From: Thereva unica | Lineage: Eukaryota; Arthropoda; Insecta; Diptera; Therevidae | Assembly (NCBI GenBank): GCA_949987705.1 | Contig: OX465286.1 | Coordinates: forward strand, 18,427,676 to 18,491,675 | Length of the DNA: 64,000 nucleotides | Direction of reading: 5' to 3' | Notes under the pieces: model-generated | Database searches by the model: none | Told to the model about the DNA's origin: nothing | What the model saw: the letters and a program-made list of their open reading frames with translations, nothing else | Shown here: positions 20,060-33,159 of the stretch, piece after piece | Position numbering within the stretch: the first letter of the stretch is position 1 | Layout of the letters: each line of letters starts with the position of its first letter | Program-made: the position numbers and the translations under genes

Positions 20060-22042
20060 ACAGGATGGCATCGCAGGAGGATCTACTCAATGGTGATGAT
20101 ATTGACGAGCTAGATTCTACGATGTTATCTTCAACACCTTTGGCAGATTCATACCCAAAATCAAAAAAAGGGATGCTTGACAAAAACATTCGGTCTCTTC
20201 GTAATAAGAGAAATAAATTGTACCGCTTAGTGAAAAATAACAAAAATGTTAGTGCTGAGTTGAAATCTGAATACGCCAGATTAGCCTCAGAACTTAATTA
20301 TAGGTCACGGGAGGCCTACGCAAAGACTGTCGGTGAAAATATTATACGTAATCCAAAAAAATTCTTTGATTTCGTTAATCTAAAACGAAAAACATCAGGT
20401 TATCCGACAACAATGACAAACGGTGTCTTACACTCCTCACTCCCTCAAGATATTTCCAACATGTTTGCGGACAGGTTCAGTGAAATCTTCTGTCCCATTT
20501 CTTCAACTGCGCACACTGTCCCAAGAGAGAACTCAGAAACTGCGGTCCTTATAGACAATATATCTCTATCGTATGAAGATATAATGACTGGTCTAAAAAA
20601 TCTGGAGGTCAATAAAGTTCAAGGTCCGGACTGTCTACCTGCAAGTTTTTTGCAGAACCACGCTCAACTCATTCTTTTCCCTCTTCACCTAATTTTTAAC
20701 AAGTCCCTATCTGCCGGTAAGTTTCCTTCGGTATGGAAGAAATCCTACCTCACACCAATCTTTAAATCAGGTGATAAACATGCCCTAAACTATTTGAAAA
20801 ACTTATCTATGACAAGATTGCCCCTCTAATTGTTCCGAACCTAAACGACCAGCAACATGGTTTTAGAAAATGTCGTTCCACCACATCCAATCTTATGATA
20901 CTGACCTCCGAACTGTTATGCGGTATGGAACAAGGCCAGCAGTTCGACGCTGTCTACACTGATTTCAGCAAGGCATTTGATCGGGTGGACCACCAAATTT
21001 TATTTATGAAACTATTAAGATTCGGGATATCCGGCCCCCTTTTGGATTGGATAACAACCTATCTTAACGGAAGAACTCAGGTGGTAAGATTTCAGGGTTT
21101 CCTTTCAAAAGAAATCAACGGTAACCTCAGGTGTACCGCAAGGCAGCCACCTAGGACCACTTCTATTTAACATATTCATTTCCGATCTCTCTGAAAAATT
21201 AAATGGATATCCGCACCTCTTTTACGTCGATGATTTAAAAATTTATAGTGCTATAAGGACTCCAACTGATGTATCCTTTTTACAGTCGAAACTCAATGCA
21301 CTACAAAACTGGTGCATCACTAATAATCTTCTTCTTAACACCAATAAGTGCCATGTAATTACCTTCTCTAGGAAAAGAAACAAACAGCTGCAAAATTATT
21401 ATCTCAATGACAATGTCTTGGATCATGTCGATCACATTGTTGATTTAGGCGTTGTCCTCGATAGCAAGTTAAACTTTAACTTACATTATGATAAAATTAT
21501 TGCCAGATCCAACAAGCTGTTAGGCTTTGTTAAGAGAAGAGCTAAAGAGTTCGACAATGTATGGGTTACTAAAGGCCTGTTTTGCTCATTAGTCCGTCCT
21601 ATTCTTGAATATGCGTGCCAGATCTGGAACCCCATATTTCAAGTTAGTATTAACCGAATAGAATCTGTCCAAAAGAAGTTCCTTCTTCTCGCGCTTAGGA
21701 ACCTCTGTAATCCTTCGGATTTTCACAACCTTCCTCACTATACGGACAGGCTCAAAATCCTTCAACTCTTGCCACTATCCCTTAGGCGGAAATTACTCAT
21801 ATCTTGTTTTACCCTTGATGTCCTGCACAATAACCTCAAGGTGGCAGTTCTTGTCGGACACCATCAAATTTAACGATACTCGACAAACAAGACATTGCAA
21901 ATTACTTAAAGAGTACCCGCATCGCACTGAATATGCTAGAAACGAGCCAGTTATCAGGTGTTGCACTATCTTCAATACCTACGCAGCCTGTTTCTCTCCA
22001 TCCATTAACAAAATCTCCTACAAAAGAAAACTAGAATTTTGA
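20060..22042 (+). pseudogene. CR1/Jockey-like LINE ORF2 fragment (RT), decayed
   Basis: Plus-strand frames in relay read as a LINE reverse transcriptase. There is a basic pre-RT region (KGMLDKNIRSLRNKRNKLYR), then NKVQGPDCLPASFL, FPLHLIFNKSLS and TPIFKSGDK. A small deletion with frameshift near 20792 removes the NYRPIS segment. Then come QQHGFRKCRSTTSNL, TDFSKAFDRVDH, and after another shift near 21130 the GVPQGSHLGPLLFNIF box, a catalytic box FYVDDLKIY near 21215, then CQIWNP and the C-terminus to 22042, with one more shift near 21850. The endonuclease is absent, so it is 5' truncated. YVDD instead of the commoner YADD is seen directly. Confidence 0.8.
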
Positions 22043-23290
22043 AATTAGCATTTTCTAAAAGTTTAACATGTCTAGAATGTTGTGTTAAAATTATTAGTTG
22101 ATCCGATGAGTAGAACGTGTTCTACAGTCCGTTTATTGTTGCGGTGTCATGATCGCAGCGGGACGCTCGTTGCCATAAGATGAATTTAGTTCCCTAAAAT
22201 GTATATAGGTAGCATAATATACGCTGTGAAAGTCATCTGAAGAGGCGTTTGCCTGTAATATATCCACCCTTGAAAGACATTATGAAGCTGAAGAAGGGTT
22301 GATTTATGCCGCCGGTAGTGCCGATATTGAATGTAAGTTAAAAAACACTAAAAAATTGTAAATTCGAAAAAATGTAGGTCAAAATTGATGATAAATAGAT
22401 TTTTGATCCGCCATATTGGATCTGACATTTTGAATTTTGAAAAATTTGAATTAAAGTTAAAAACAACACTAAATAATCGACAATTCAAAAAAAAATTATC
22501 CAAATTGATGAAAAACACATTTTTGATCCGCCATTATGGATCCGCCATTTCGAATTTTGAAAAATTAACCGCAGGGTTGAGCGACCCAAAAAACATAAGT
22601 AAACCCGATTTCGTTATGAAAATCCGCTTCTGATGCAAGTATTGTCAATTCAAATGTACAAAACTTTAAACTCTCGATTTCTCCGTTCCTGTTTTTTTCA
22701 TAATTGCCGGGGACATAACTCGAAAACGGTTTAACCGATTTCCTTCTAGTTAGTTTAATTTTAAAGAAAACAATTTTTATTGCAGGATGAACCATTAAAA
22801 TTTTAATATTTTTTACGTTAACTATTTTATTTTGAGTAATAAACTGTAAAAAAAAGTCGAAAAACAGCACTCAAATTTCAAAGTCGCGCCATTTTGTCAA
22901 TTTTGATAATTTTTTGGAAAATTTTGGTTCTCATCCTCCAATAAATTTATTCAAGTTATGGCTCCATCAAGATTTTTTTGATTTCAGATTGATTTGCGAC
23001 CTGTGGACACCCGGCAGTGGAGCAAATTTTCGAAAACATGCCAAAAAATTTCAATGTGTGAATAAAAGTACATTTTATCAAATTGCCAAATATCATCTTG
23101 ATATGTTTTATTGTTTCCTTTTAAAAAATTCCAAAGTTTACCTAATGTGCGGTGTTCTAGATGAGAACCTCCCCTTAATACTTAAATACTCACATTGTTC
23201 CTTTTACGTTAATTATAACGTATTTTTTGTATTTAATTTGTAATCCATCTGCTAAGTGCCTTGCTTGGCAATAAATAAATAAATAAACAA
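22043..23290 (+). repeat. 3' region of the CR1/Jockey-like LINE with a TAAA-type tail; internal 120-bp repeat
   Basis: No ORF can be supported. The block ends GGCAATAAATAAATAAATAA near 23265-23287, a microsatellite tail typical of this LINE type. A unit with TTTTTGATCCGCCAT recurs at 22400 and 22520 (period 120 bp), with a partial third copy near 22330. Whether 22070-23130 is true LINE 3' UTR or a separate insertion cannot be decided from one copy. Confidence 0.5.
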
Positions 23291-25450
23291 ATTAAAAACA
23301 AATTTTATTTTTTATGTACTGAATGGTTTTATTAATATTTCTTATTAAATAATATAATAAGTACTTATTAAATATATATTTATTTATAATATTTACTTCA
23401 TATAGTTTTTTTTTCTTGTTAATTCATTTTTTTTTTCATTTTCTTCTTCTGTATGCATTTAAAAGTTACACGTAATGGAAATAAACATATATAATTTTTC
23501 TTTCTTTCTTCATTTTGTTTTTTTTTTAATTCATTCGCATTTTTTATTATTTATTTTTTTCATCATTTGTTTTTATTTTTTTTTTACTTTCATTATATTC
23601 TGTTTTTTACTTTTATACGTTTGACATTTTTACGCATTTTTTAATTTTTTTTCAGTGTTCAAAAAAATTTTATTTTTATTTTTTTGCTTTATCTCATGTC
23701 ATTTTTTTTAGATTTTTCTCTTTTTTTGATTTTCTTAAAAAAATTTTTGTTTTTGTAGTAAAGCAATCACTCAAAACAGAGATGAGAAATAGTTTTGTTT
23801 TTTGTTTTTGTTTTCATTTTTTACAAGGGATGGGGGACAGGGGGAGGAATTCAACTTAGCAAATAAATAAATAATTTTTGTTTTAATACATTTAAAAACA
23901 TTTTTTTTTTGTGAAATTTAAAATTTTCCAGATTTTTATATTTTTGTTTTTTTTTTGTAAAGATTTATTATTACAATTTTTATAAATTTCTTTTTTTATA
24001 TACCAAGATCTCTTTCACATTTTTTGTGTGTGTGTGTTTTTTTTCGTTCTTTTCTCACATTTTTTGTAGCTACATTTTGTTTTTTGTTTTGACTTAAATA
24101 CTTAAAGAATTTTATTAAAAAAGAAAAATTTAATTTAACTTTGTTTTTAATTTTTTCACATAAATATATTTTTTTTTTTAAATTAAAACGAAATATAATA
24201 ATAAAAGTTTTTACAATATTTTTCTAGATATTATTTTTTGTTTGTTTTTTAATTTTTTGTTTTTCTCAAAATACAATTTTAAACAAAAGGTTTTGCGTTT
24301 TTCTTTTTTTTTTATAAATATATTTTATTAAGTGTTTGTTTTCTTCATGTTTCATAATTTTTGTTAATTCAAAATATATAAAGTAACTTCATGACTAAGA
24401 TAAATGCAAAACGAATATTATTATTAAAATTTTTTTTTAAATACATTTTTATAAATAATAATCGAATAAAATAAAAAAATAAAACAAGAATAAAAAACAA
24501 AATTCCAAAAAAAAAAAATGAAATATTATTTTATATTAATATATTTGTTTCTTGTTACTGAGAATTCTTCTAAAAAAAATTGCACATTTCGTTGCTTAAT
24601 TTTAAAAATTAAAAAAAAAGAAAAAAACATATATTAAAAGATATGAGATATTAAAAAAAAATATTTTTTTTACAAAACGTTTTTGTTGTTGTTTCAATAA
24701 ATGCAACTACTTATTTGGTTTTTTTTTTATATATGTTTCTCTTTCGTTCATTTTGTTTTTATTAATTTGTTTGTTTGTTTTTTCTTTTAGAAAATACAAA
24801 ATTAAAAATGGACCATATAAAAAGGGGAAGGACATTTTATATTTTCTCTTTTTCTCATTCAAAATTACGCGAATTTTTTTTGTGTAATAGTTGTGTAGTT
24901 TTTGTTTTTTATTTTTTGTTTGTTTTTTTTTTTTATTATAATAACAATTTCAAAATGTAAAAACGAAAAAAAAAAAAATAAAAACAATATCTAACTGACA
25001 GCATACACACACATATTTTTTCTATTCACACGCGCGCACACATCTTATTTATTTTTATTTATTTTTTTAAATTTTTGTTTATATGTTCACTTGAAAAAAA
25101 TAAAAAAAAAAACAAAACTTGAATAAAAATAATAATAAAAAAAGAAACAAAATTAAATTAAATTAAAAAAGAAAATAGTGATGTTTATACTAAATAATAA
25201 TACAAAATTGAGAAAAAATATCAGTGTTTTTGCGATAAAAATAAAAAATAAAAACATAATTTTGTTTTTTTGTATATAAGTAAAATTAAAAAGTTTTTTG
25301 TTTTATATACAAAATAAATTAATGCCACTGGAAAATGATATTGTACGTACAACAAAAGTTTTTTTTTGTTTTTATTATTTTTTTTATAACTTTAATTATT
25401 GCAGATTAAATAAAATTGAGAAGTAGATTGCGTTAATTTTAAAAATAATT
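23291..25450. other. AT-rich, homopolymer-rich non-coding DNA
   Basis: Dominated by T runs, then A runs, with no convincing ORF, RNA gene or conserved motif. A short CA/CG repeat (ACACACGCGCGCACAC-like) lies near 25005-25045. This is probably host intergenic or intronic sequence. Confidence 0.7.
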
Positions 25451-25699
25451 TCTATAGTGAACTGTTAAAGTATTTGTGCTAGCTCCTAAAAGTCTCCCCA
25501 GATCAGATTTATAGACTAGGTCGTATTTATCCACAGGCATAATATTTTTCGGGTATAAGGAAGAATTAACGAGATTGTAGTGGCCGTGTAGAACAGAACA
25601 ACAAGCACAATGCAATCGAAACCGATCAAATATCGGCTGGATCGATCAATTATAAAAACAACCATACAAAAACTTCCGGCATCTCTCGCCCACAGACGA

Positions 25700-26370
25700 T
25701 CCAAGTCTTACTGGCCCCTCGTCAAACATCTAGATTAGATTTCACAGTTTACCACAGACATTCGTCATGTATCTGCCCAACAGGAGAAGGAGGTCTCCTC
25801 GAGTAATGTTGGATGTCTTCTACGATAGGTCTTAATACCTCCAAAATGTCTCCCTTTGTCATGATTTTAACATTAGCATGTCATTGGAAGAGAAGGCTTC
25901 TTTTGTCCTCCAAAAAAAGCCTAAAGAGAGTACTACCAATAGAGTTGAGTTTGAGTACTCCCTAAAACGAGCTGCAGACTAAAATTAAAGATCTCGTCTT
26001 CAGTTCCAAAGTGGTATGAAATGGGGTCTCCTTTTTACCTTTCAATAATTTCTAGGAGGATACAAATAATAATGGATGGCTCCTTTATTCATCCTCTAGG
26101 GAGGTCTCCCAAATTTCCAGCTGGGTGGTAAGCAAAATGTGGGCGCAGACTATTTATTTTATTTGCAGACTATTGACTCCGTCACTTTTGACTTGCCTAC
26201 AATTAGCTCAGGCTCAAAAAGGTGACAAAGAGTTACAAAATCTCCTACAGCACCCCAGCAAAGGCTCACAAGTTTTATTTTATTTCATTTTTTTTGGCAC
26301 GAAGCCACAACTAAAAGATAACACTTATTTTGTATGCATAAGGTGGAAAAAAACTTAAAAAAAATAGTTT
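25700..26370 (+). pseudogene. Remnant of an older gypsy pol copy (RNase H/integrase linker)
   Basis: Around 25735-25785 the reading resembles SQFTTDIRHVS, and around 26120-26280 DSVTFDLP...AQAQKGDKELQNLLQHPS. These match the order and wording of the 5660-5860 part of the CsRn1-type element (DTITFDLPHLAKAQEGGNEL). About 330 bp of unrelated sequence sits between them and stops are frequent. This is a much older, decayed relative of the element at 3365. Confidence 0.6.
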
Positions 26371-27950
26371 CGACAATTTCGTGGATGTCCATAGAAAATT
26401 ATTTTAAAGTTCCACAGCGACAAAAAATTTGGGAGCGCTGCTGAGGGGAGATAATTTTAAGTGCTGTAAAATATGCTCCCAAAGGAGTATTGCTGGAGTT
26501 TTGTAGAAATTTTATGTGAAGAAGAAAACGGGGACCATTTAGCATACTCTAGAGATTGGTTCTCGTTCGATTAAAGGTGGATAAGCAGCATTGGTGATGG
26601 TTAATACTTAGTTGGGGGACTGCTTTCGTAAAAAAACCACACTCGTGATTGGAAAGAAATGCAAAAGATTAACAAAAATAAAAAATATTTTCGACACCAG
26701 AGTTTATTCACCAAATCCAAAGCCCACCATGATTTTTTATTAAAAAAAACTTTTATAATGCTTCTAAAATGCTTTCAAAGAAGCATTAAAAGGAATACTC
26801 CCCTCTGATGACATGCTGTGATAAAAAGTATACAGCCTGTATAGGTTAAGTTTTCAAAGCGGCCGGGGCTGTGTATAGGTTTTGGATAGGCGAACAAAAA
26901 ATCGGACGGGTGGAGGAGGGAGGGGGATGAATTGTAACGATTTAGCCGCTAGAGCATTAGAGGTTTACTATCATCCTGTATTTTTGTAATCCTATGAGAT
27001 ATTTTGATGAATAAGGTAGCAATCTACGCAGAGTACTTTCATCTAAGTGTAAAAGTCAAGGTTCCAACCGACCAACGGAAGGCCACAGCGGATCGAATCT
27101 ATACACTGAGTCTCGAGGACAATGGTTCTTTCCCCTTTCATATTTTTTTAGAGATAGTCGTATAGAGAATAATGTTAGCAGCCTGATGGCGGATCCTCGG
27201 ATATGATAACCTCACACTCCCAATCTCTTACTACAAGGTGGTCGAATAGATTCTGTTATGGGATCTGAATTCCTTAAGAGTTTTTAAGGCAACTAAAACA
27301 ACGAATTTACTATGGGACGAGAGCTTTATTTCGCACTTCTAGCTAGGCTTACAGATCGTGACTATTTTTACATTTTCAAGAATTCCATATCGATATCAAT
27401 TCAGATGAAAGTTAAATTACGGTACATTATTAGGATAATGATAAGAAAGAAGAGAACAAAAATTTAGTGTTACCATAGGTATGAAAATTTAGAAATTTAC
27501 ATGAAATGAAATTTACATTCAAAACAATGAATTAAATTTATAGTTGGAATTTAGGAAATAGTTAACATAATAAATAGCAATAATAAAATAATATGAATTT
27601 ATAATTGGAAATTAGGAAGTAGTTAACAGGATCCAGGACGGACCTTGCGTTTCCTACCATGATTGTGGCACTTTTATAGACAACTTAAAAGACGGATTCC
27701 CTGGCTAGACAGATTTCTCGCGTTATAGTATTTATCGGTCCGGCACTGGCTATTGCGATACCCACTAGTTTGGTGTAGAAGGCCATTGCCGATCGAACTT
27801 TGATGAAACTTACCGCGAACGCTGGAGGTGGTTCCTTTCTGGATTAAGGCGGTTCCTTTCTGGATCCGAGTAATCGTTTCGGGGTGTAGTAGAAAGGATG
27901 TAAGGACATTTGTTGGCTTTGTTATAGCGGATACTGCTCCCTAAATCATC
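26371..27950. other. No recognisable feature
   Basis: Mixed-composition sequence with no ORF that resembles a known family. It may contain unidentified old TE debris. Confidence 0.5.
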
Positions 27951-27959
27951 ACATATAAA

Positions 27960-28215
27960 GAATAGGAAGGGTGAACCCCATCCCTCCTGGAAGGTAAAAC
28001 TGCCCTTCATAGTTTTCTGTGAATGCCTCGCCTGTTTTACGACAACCTGCTCGAACAGCCTAGCCAGTCTAAGTGACAAGCCACTAGAGAGAATGCTGAA
28101 CTTTTTCAAACGGTCTAGTCTAAAAAGGCCATACATAGGGGTGCAGTACAATAGGTGAAGCAAAGTGGCCACACTACTCATGAATCCAATACCTTACTAA
28201 AAGAAGAAGAAGAAG
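27960..28215 (+). pseudogene. 3' end of a LINE related to LINE-1A
   Basis: The plus strand reads SLSDKPLERMLNFFKR, then a stop, a short UTR with AAAGTGGCCACACTACTCATG, and ends CCTTACTAAAAGAAGAAGAAG. The minus-strand LINE ending at 8503 has the matching SLSDKPLGRLLNLFRR and a similar UTR (ATGGTCGCAGTACC...). So this is a related family on the opposite strand, old and truncated, with an (AAG)n tail. Confidence 0.65.
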
Positions 28216-28354
28216 AGGTCTTTTTCTCTTACTTAAATAAAAATAGGCCTGTTTAGTCGCTTTCGATCCATGAAATAACACCGTAAGGCACAATATCCTT
28301 TAAACTGAAGACAGAAATATGCGTGCGTGCTACGCGAGCGGTAATAGATCGCGA

Positions 28355-28925
28355 CCCTAGAACAACAGGGTTCTAACAACACATGAAGCTGTTTTGAGTA
28401 AATCAGCTTCAAAGATTTAAAGTCGTATGGTTCCTAAGGATTTATTATTTGTCAATAGAAATCTTTTGTGATTTGTTTATTATGTTTTAATTTACTCAAA
28501 TAGCAGGTTACTTTATGTTTTAAGGAGCATATTTGATTGAAATTGAAGTTCAAAATTTCGGGTAGAACTTTGTTGCTGAATGATCGGGTGGAAAGTAAAA
28601 GAACAAGACGGTTCTAATTGCCACATAGAACTTTTTTGCTGAACGAAGATGCTTTTTTCTTTAAGATGGAACCTTTGCATGGGTGCAACAAAGTTCTAAG
28701 TGGCAACTTCAAAAGCTCAAAAGTTCTATGTGCAATTTTCGATACAATTTGGTGGAATAAATAGTTCTAACAGGATGATAGAACCTTGTAACTCTCTGTA
28801 TCTCATGAAGGGAAAGAGGTGGAGGATTGAAAATACTTTTATTAGAAAGAGTGGGTTCACTTTATAAAAGTGACATCAAAATTTTTTTTTTTTTAAATGT
28901 CAGTTAGAACCCTGTTGTTCTAGGG
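28355..28925. mobile_element. MITE-like element with 23-bp terminal inverted repeats
   Basis: CCCTAGAACAACAGGGTTCT begins at 28355, and its exact reverse complement ends at 28925 (matching for about 23 bp in all). The 571-bp interior repeats the motif GTTCTA/TAGAAC several times in both orientations and has no ORF. The piggyBac-like CCC start is not matched by TTAA flanks; no clear target duplication was found. Confidence 0.7.
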
Positions 28926-29239
28926 CCACGAGATATAAATGTACAAGTGTGCATATGCATTCAAGTGACAAATAATTCTGTAAAAAGCACGCTGTGCACG
29001 CAAAGCAAAAGTTGGTCTAATGATTGGGTTGACAGCTTTAGATAGCAAGAATCTTTCGAAGAGGAAAAAAGTCTGGCCAAAGACGCTGTTGGAGGAGAAA
29101 CACGACGCAGCTGTGTGCGTGAGAGAGAGAGCTTTAATAGAGCTATATATCAACTTCGATCGAAGTAGTGGGGTGGAAAGGGCAGCATTTTTATAAAAAT
29201 TTCGAAGAAGAAATCCGATGCCATAATAACACAGTGCCA

Positions 29240-29625
29240 ATCTAATGGAAAGTCACCCAATTCATCACAGGGCGCCTACAAGTTTTCATCAACAGATGCC
29301 TACGTCGTATCCTAAAAATCCGCTGGCAAGATAGAATTTCAAATCAGAAGAACTATGACACCGTGCCGGCCAAGAAAGTATAGGCGACCAAATCAGGCGA
29401 AGAAAATGGAGTTGGCCACACATCAAAAGCAAAAATCTAGCCAAACAGGCCCTTGACTGGAGTCCGCAAGGATCTCGTCGAGTCGGAAGACCTAGAAAAA
29501 CGTGGAGGAGAACCGGGAGATGCTGGTCGGAGCTGAGAGCTGTCACACAAAACAGAGTCCGCTGGAGGGCAACTGTTTCCGCCCTATGTCCCATGGGGGA
29601 TTAAAGGAGCATAAAGAAAGAAAAG
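29240..29625 (+). pseudogene. 3' end of a LINE (RT C-terminal region), copy 1
   Basis: The plus strand reads FINRCLRRILKIRWQDRISN, then a degraded stretch with VGHT, and ends with CCCTATGTCCCATGGGGGATTAAAGGAGC and an A-rich tail. This is the familiar C-terminus and tail of a group of animal endonuclease-RT LINEs. Stops and frameshifts are frequent. A second copy of the same family lies at 58010-58195. Confidence 0.7.
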
Positions 29626-29639
29626 AAAAAACTAATAAA

Positions 29640-32290
29640 ACACGACTTTAAAACAGAACTCACACCCGTATTCAATACAAAAAAAAATTAGAGAAAATAT
29701 TAAAATAATATAAAAAAAATTTACTAATCACATTTATAAAGACCGATGAAAAAGTTAACATTCAGAGCTGTAAACAACAACCAGCATAATCATAATCCGT
29801 GATTTTAATCATAAACATTAACCTAGATTATCGGGGATGTGAATACAAAACAAAAAAAGGGGATTTAGCATGGCTTATTTCTGCCAAATTACACACACAC
29901 AAAATAATGCTGTGTGTGTATTGTTTGAAGGTTATTTTGGTTAGATATCATCGTGGATATACACGCCTTTTATACAGCTCTTACGTTGTGTATATATATG
30001 TTTTGGAGGACAGTATTTTTTATTTACACTTGTTGATGTTTATTTAAAAAAAAAACATGTTAAGAATACCTCGGATTATAAATAATGGAAGTCCTTGATT
30101 AAATTGCCTCTATAAAATTATATTTATATAAAAATATTGCATTAACACTAGTTTGTGATATTTTTTTATACTGTTTATACTGGTTGATGTTTTAAACGAT
30201 ATTAAGAATAACTCCGGATTACATCCCAGAAAAAGGAAGCCCTTGATTTGAATTGTTTTTGAAAAGATACGGGTTGAAGTTTACAACCTACATAAAATGT
30301 GTGTGTGTAAAATACAGTCTTTAATAATTAAATAATTTTTCTTTTTCTGAAATATCAAAAAAAAAAAATATTTCGCAATAAACTAGCAATATTAAAAGTA
30401 ATAAATTTCTTCTATAAAATTATATATAAAATAAAATATTGTAGTAACAAAAAAAAATAATAATAATTTTTGTTTTTATGTTATGTCACACATTATCCAG
30501 TAGCACAGTAACAAAAAAAATTGAAATCAAATCGATTTTAACATTTAAATATTTTTTTTTTAATTCACAACTGTGTATAAAATAATAAAATAGCTACATG
30601 AAAAAAAAATTAATTAATATTTAAGGAAAATATTTTTGTAATTATTTTTTAAATATACATTATTCATTTTTATTTATTTTTTTACCTTTTCTTATCTAAA
30701 TTTAACAAAAAATTTCAACAGTCATACATATTTAAAAAAAATGGCTCAAAAAAATTATTCTAAAATTATAAAAATTGATTTTTATTTTATTTTTTTTTTG
30801 TTTAAAACATTCAAATAATAATAAAATTAATCATATATTTTTTTTATAAAATCATTATTAATTATCTAAAAAGTAATATTTTCCCCCCTTTCATATATTT
30901 ATTTATAATTATATATGAAATTGCTTCTTGTATTGTTTTTTTTTTAATTAAAAAATAAAATCAAAAACAAAAAAAAAACAAAAACATAATTATAAATTAT
31001 AGTTAATGTTTTTTTTTAATTATTATTTTTATTTCTTTAATAACATTTCCAAAAATTAAAAAAAAAACATATATATTATTAATTAATATAATTAAAAAAG
31101 AAGTTAGGAAAAGAAAATTAATTATTATTATAAAAAAAAATGATTAAAAATAAAAACACAACAAAAATATCTTATAATATTATAAAACACAAGTAATAAA
31201 AAATAATATATATATGCTAATTTAATTAATATATAATATATTTATTATTATTATTTTTTGTGCCATTGTTTAAAAACATATTACATTTTCCTTGTTTTTT
31301 TTATTAATTAAATTTATCTAAACTTAAATATTATTGAAACAAAATAAATTTTTTAAATAATAATAATAATAAAAAAATAATAAAAAACTTAAAAAAAAAA
31401 TATTTAATTCACAAATGAAAAAAAATATATATATTTATATAATATTAAAACAATTCAATATTTTTTTTTATTTGTTCTAAATTGAAATCGGATAAAGTAA
31501 TTATAAATATAATAATAAAACCGTTTCTCAAAAAAATTAATAATAATAATAAAAAATAATAGTCTTATGATATTTTCATAAAGTTTGCATATTCGTTCTG
31601 CCTTTTCTGAAATTAAAAAAAAATATAATAAATAAATAAATAAAATTAAAATATAAATAAAAAAATAAGAATAAAAAAGTATAAAAGTAAATTTTTATAA
31701 TAAATTTTTATAACAATATAAAATTGCACTGTTATTGTTTTTTTATTTGTCTGTTTTTTTTTTATTTATTTAAAAAAATTAAATTTAAAGAAAATACAAA
31801 AAAATATAAAAATTATAATTTATTATTAAGTTTTTTTTTTCTTTATTATTTTATAGTTATTGCACCACTCACAAAACTCTCATTCATACAAAATCTTACG
31901 TTTTAAAAAAAAACCAAAAATAAAATAAGTTATTAACAATAGTTTTTAAACACTGTGGAAGATTTTTTTAGAGGTTTGTTTTATTTTACGCGTTTGTTTT
32001 ATTTTTTTTTATTATTATTATTTATTATTTAATTAAATAAAAAATATTTACACATTCATACATTATTTTTGTTGCATTTATTATACGACATAGTATTTTA
32101 TCATCATCATCATCATCATAAAAAATCATCATTCAATCATAATCATCAACTTCTTTCATTTAATACTGAATAAAACACATACTCTCTCACTATATTATAC
32201 ACAAAACATATCCATACATATCTCGAAGAACTTTTATTTTAAAAATAAATAAATTAAAGTTGTTTAATATATTTTTTACTTTATATCATT
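29640..32290. other. AT-rich non-coding block
   Basis: Long A and T runs and simple repeats, including (TCA)n near 32100-32120. No ORF, RNA gene or TE is supported. Confidence 0.7.
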
Positions 32291-32353
32291 GTTTTAAATT
32301 TAAAACTGCTCATGTCTAACATAGCGCGAAAAGATTGGTTTTCATTTTCTACT

Positions 32354-33151
32354 CCGGAGTATAGATTTTTTCAAATGTCGTGGCATTCCGCGCATGTACC
32401 CCTGCAAAGCTATTCAAAATCTTTCAAAGCTCGGACAAAGCTTTATTTAACTCTTCCTATCAAATCACTTGCTGCCATTTTATCAGTCACGACAGTGTAT
32501 TGCCAAAGGGAGGTGTATTTTTCTGGGACTTCAATGATTATTAAAAAAATGTACAAATTATGAATGAAAAACACCCTTTTTTTTATAAATTTTTTTATTT
32601 CAAGGTTTTTGTATTTTATACATTTGCTACAGAAATAATTTGTAGCAATTTATACTAAAAAATACGAAATTTGTATTTTTATCACTATGATTCCTAGTTT
32701 GTTAACGTTTTCCCGCCAGTCACATGCGCGCTTCTGCTCGGTGAAGTTGGGCTGCTTGCGACTGCGGACAACTATCGTTTCATGAATGAAAGAGTTCATG
32801 TATTCAAAAGAATTTTTTTTTAATTATTTTAAATTTAGGGATGAGAAATATTTGGCATAATTAAAGTAACATTATGCTTATTATGATGAATAAACTTTGA
32901 GTTTGTTGAGCAGGAGCTTTACATGTATTTAAAAAAATTCTGCTCAACACATATAAAGATGAATTAACTTTGTTCATTCGGCATGCGCGTATCCCTTCCC
33001 AAATTATTTTGTTGAGTTTTTCTGCGTTTTTTGCCGTTTTAACTGAAAAGAGGGGAAATTATAGAATAATATTTATAAAATTTGGCAACGAGGTGCGCAG
33101 AACTGTTCAAATTTTTTTGTGTCACGGAGTTTGAAAAAATCTATACTCCCG
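32354..33151. repeat. Inverted repeat pair around ~750 bp, possible decayed DNA transposon
   Basis: CCGGAGTATAGATTTTTTCA at 32354 has a partner at 33130-33151 in reverse orientation, matching 21 of 22 bp. A further ATTTTCTACTCC/GGGAGTAGAAAAT pairing (about 32344 and 33508) hints at wider nested ends. No transposase ORF and no clear target duplication were seen. Confidence 0.4.
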
Positions 33152-33159
33152 AGGGCTTG

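Noticed and set aside
20051..20243. Minus-strand extension of LINE ORF1 upstream to 20243
   Set aside because: The sequence overlaps the plus-strand LINE coding region (basic pre-RT segment), so the open frame is probably a shadow.
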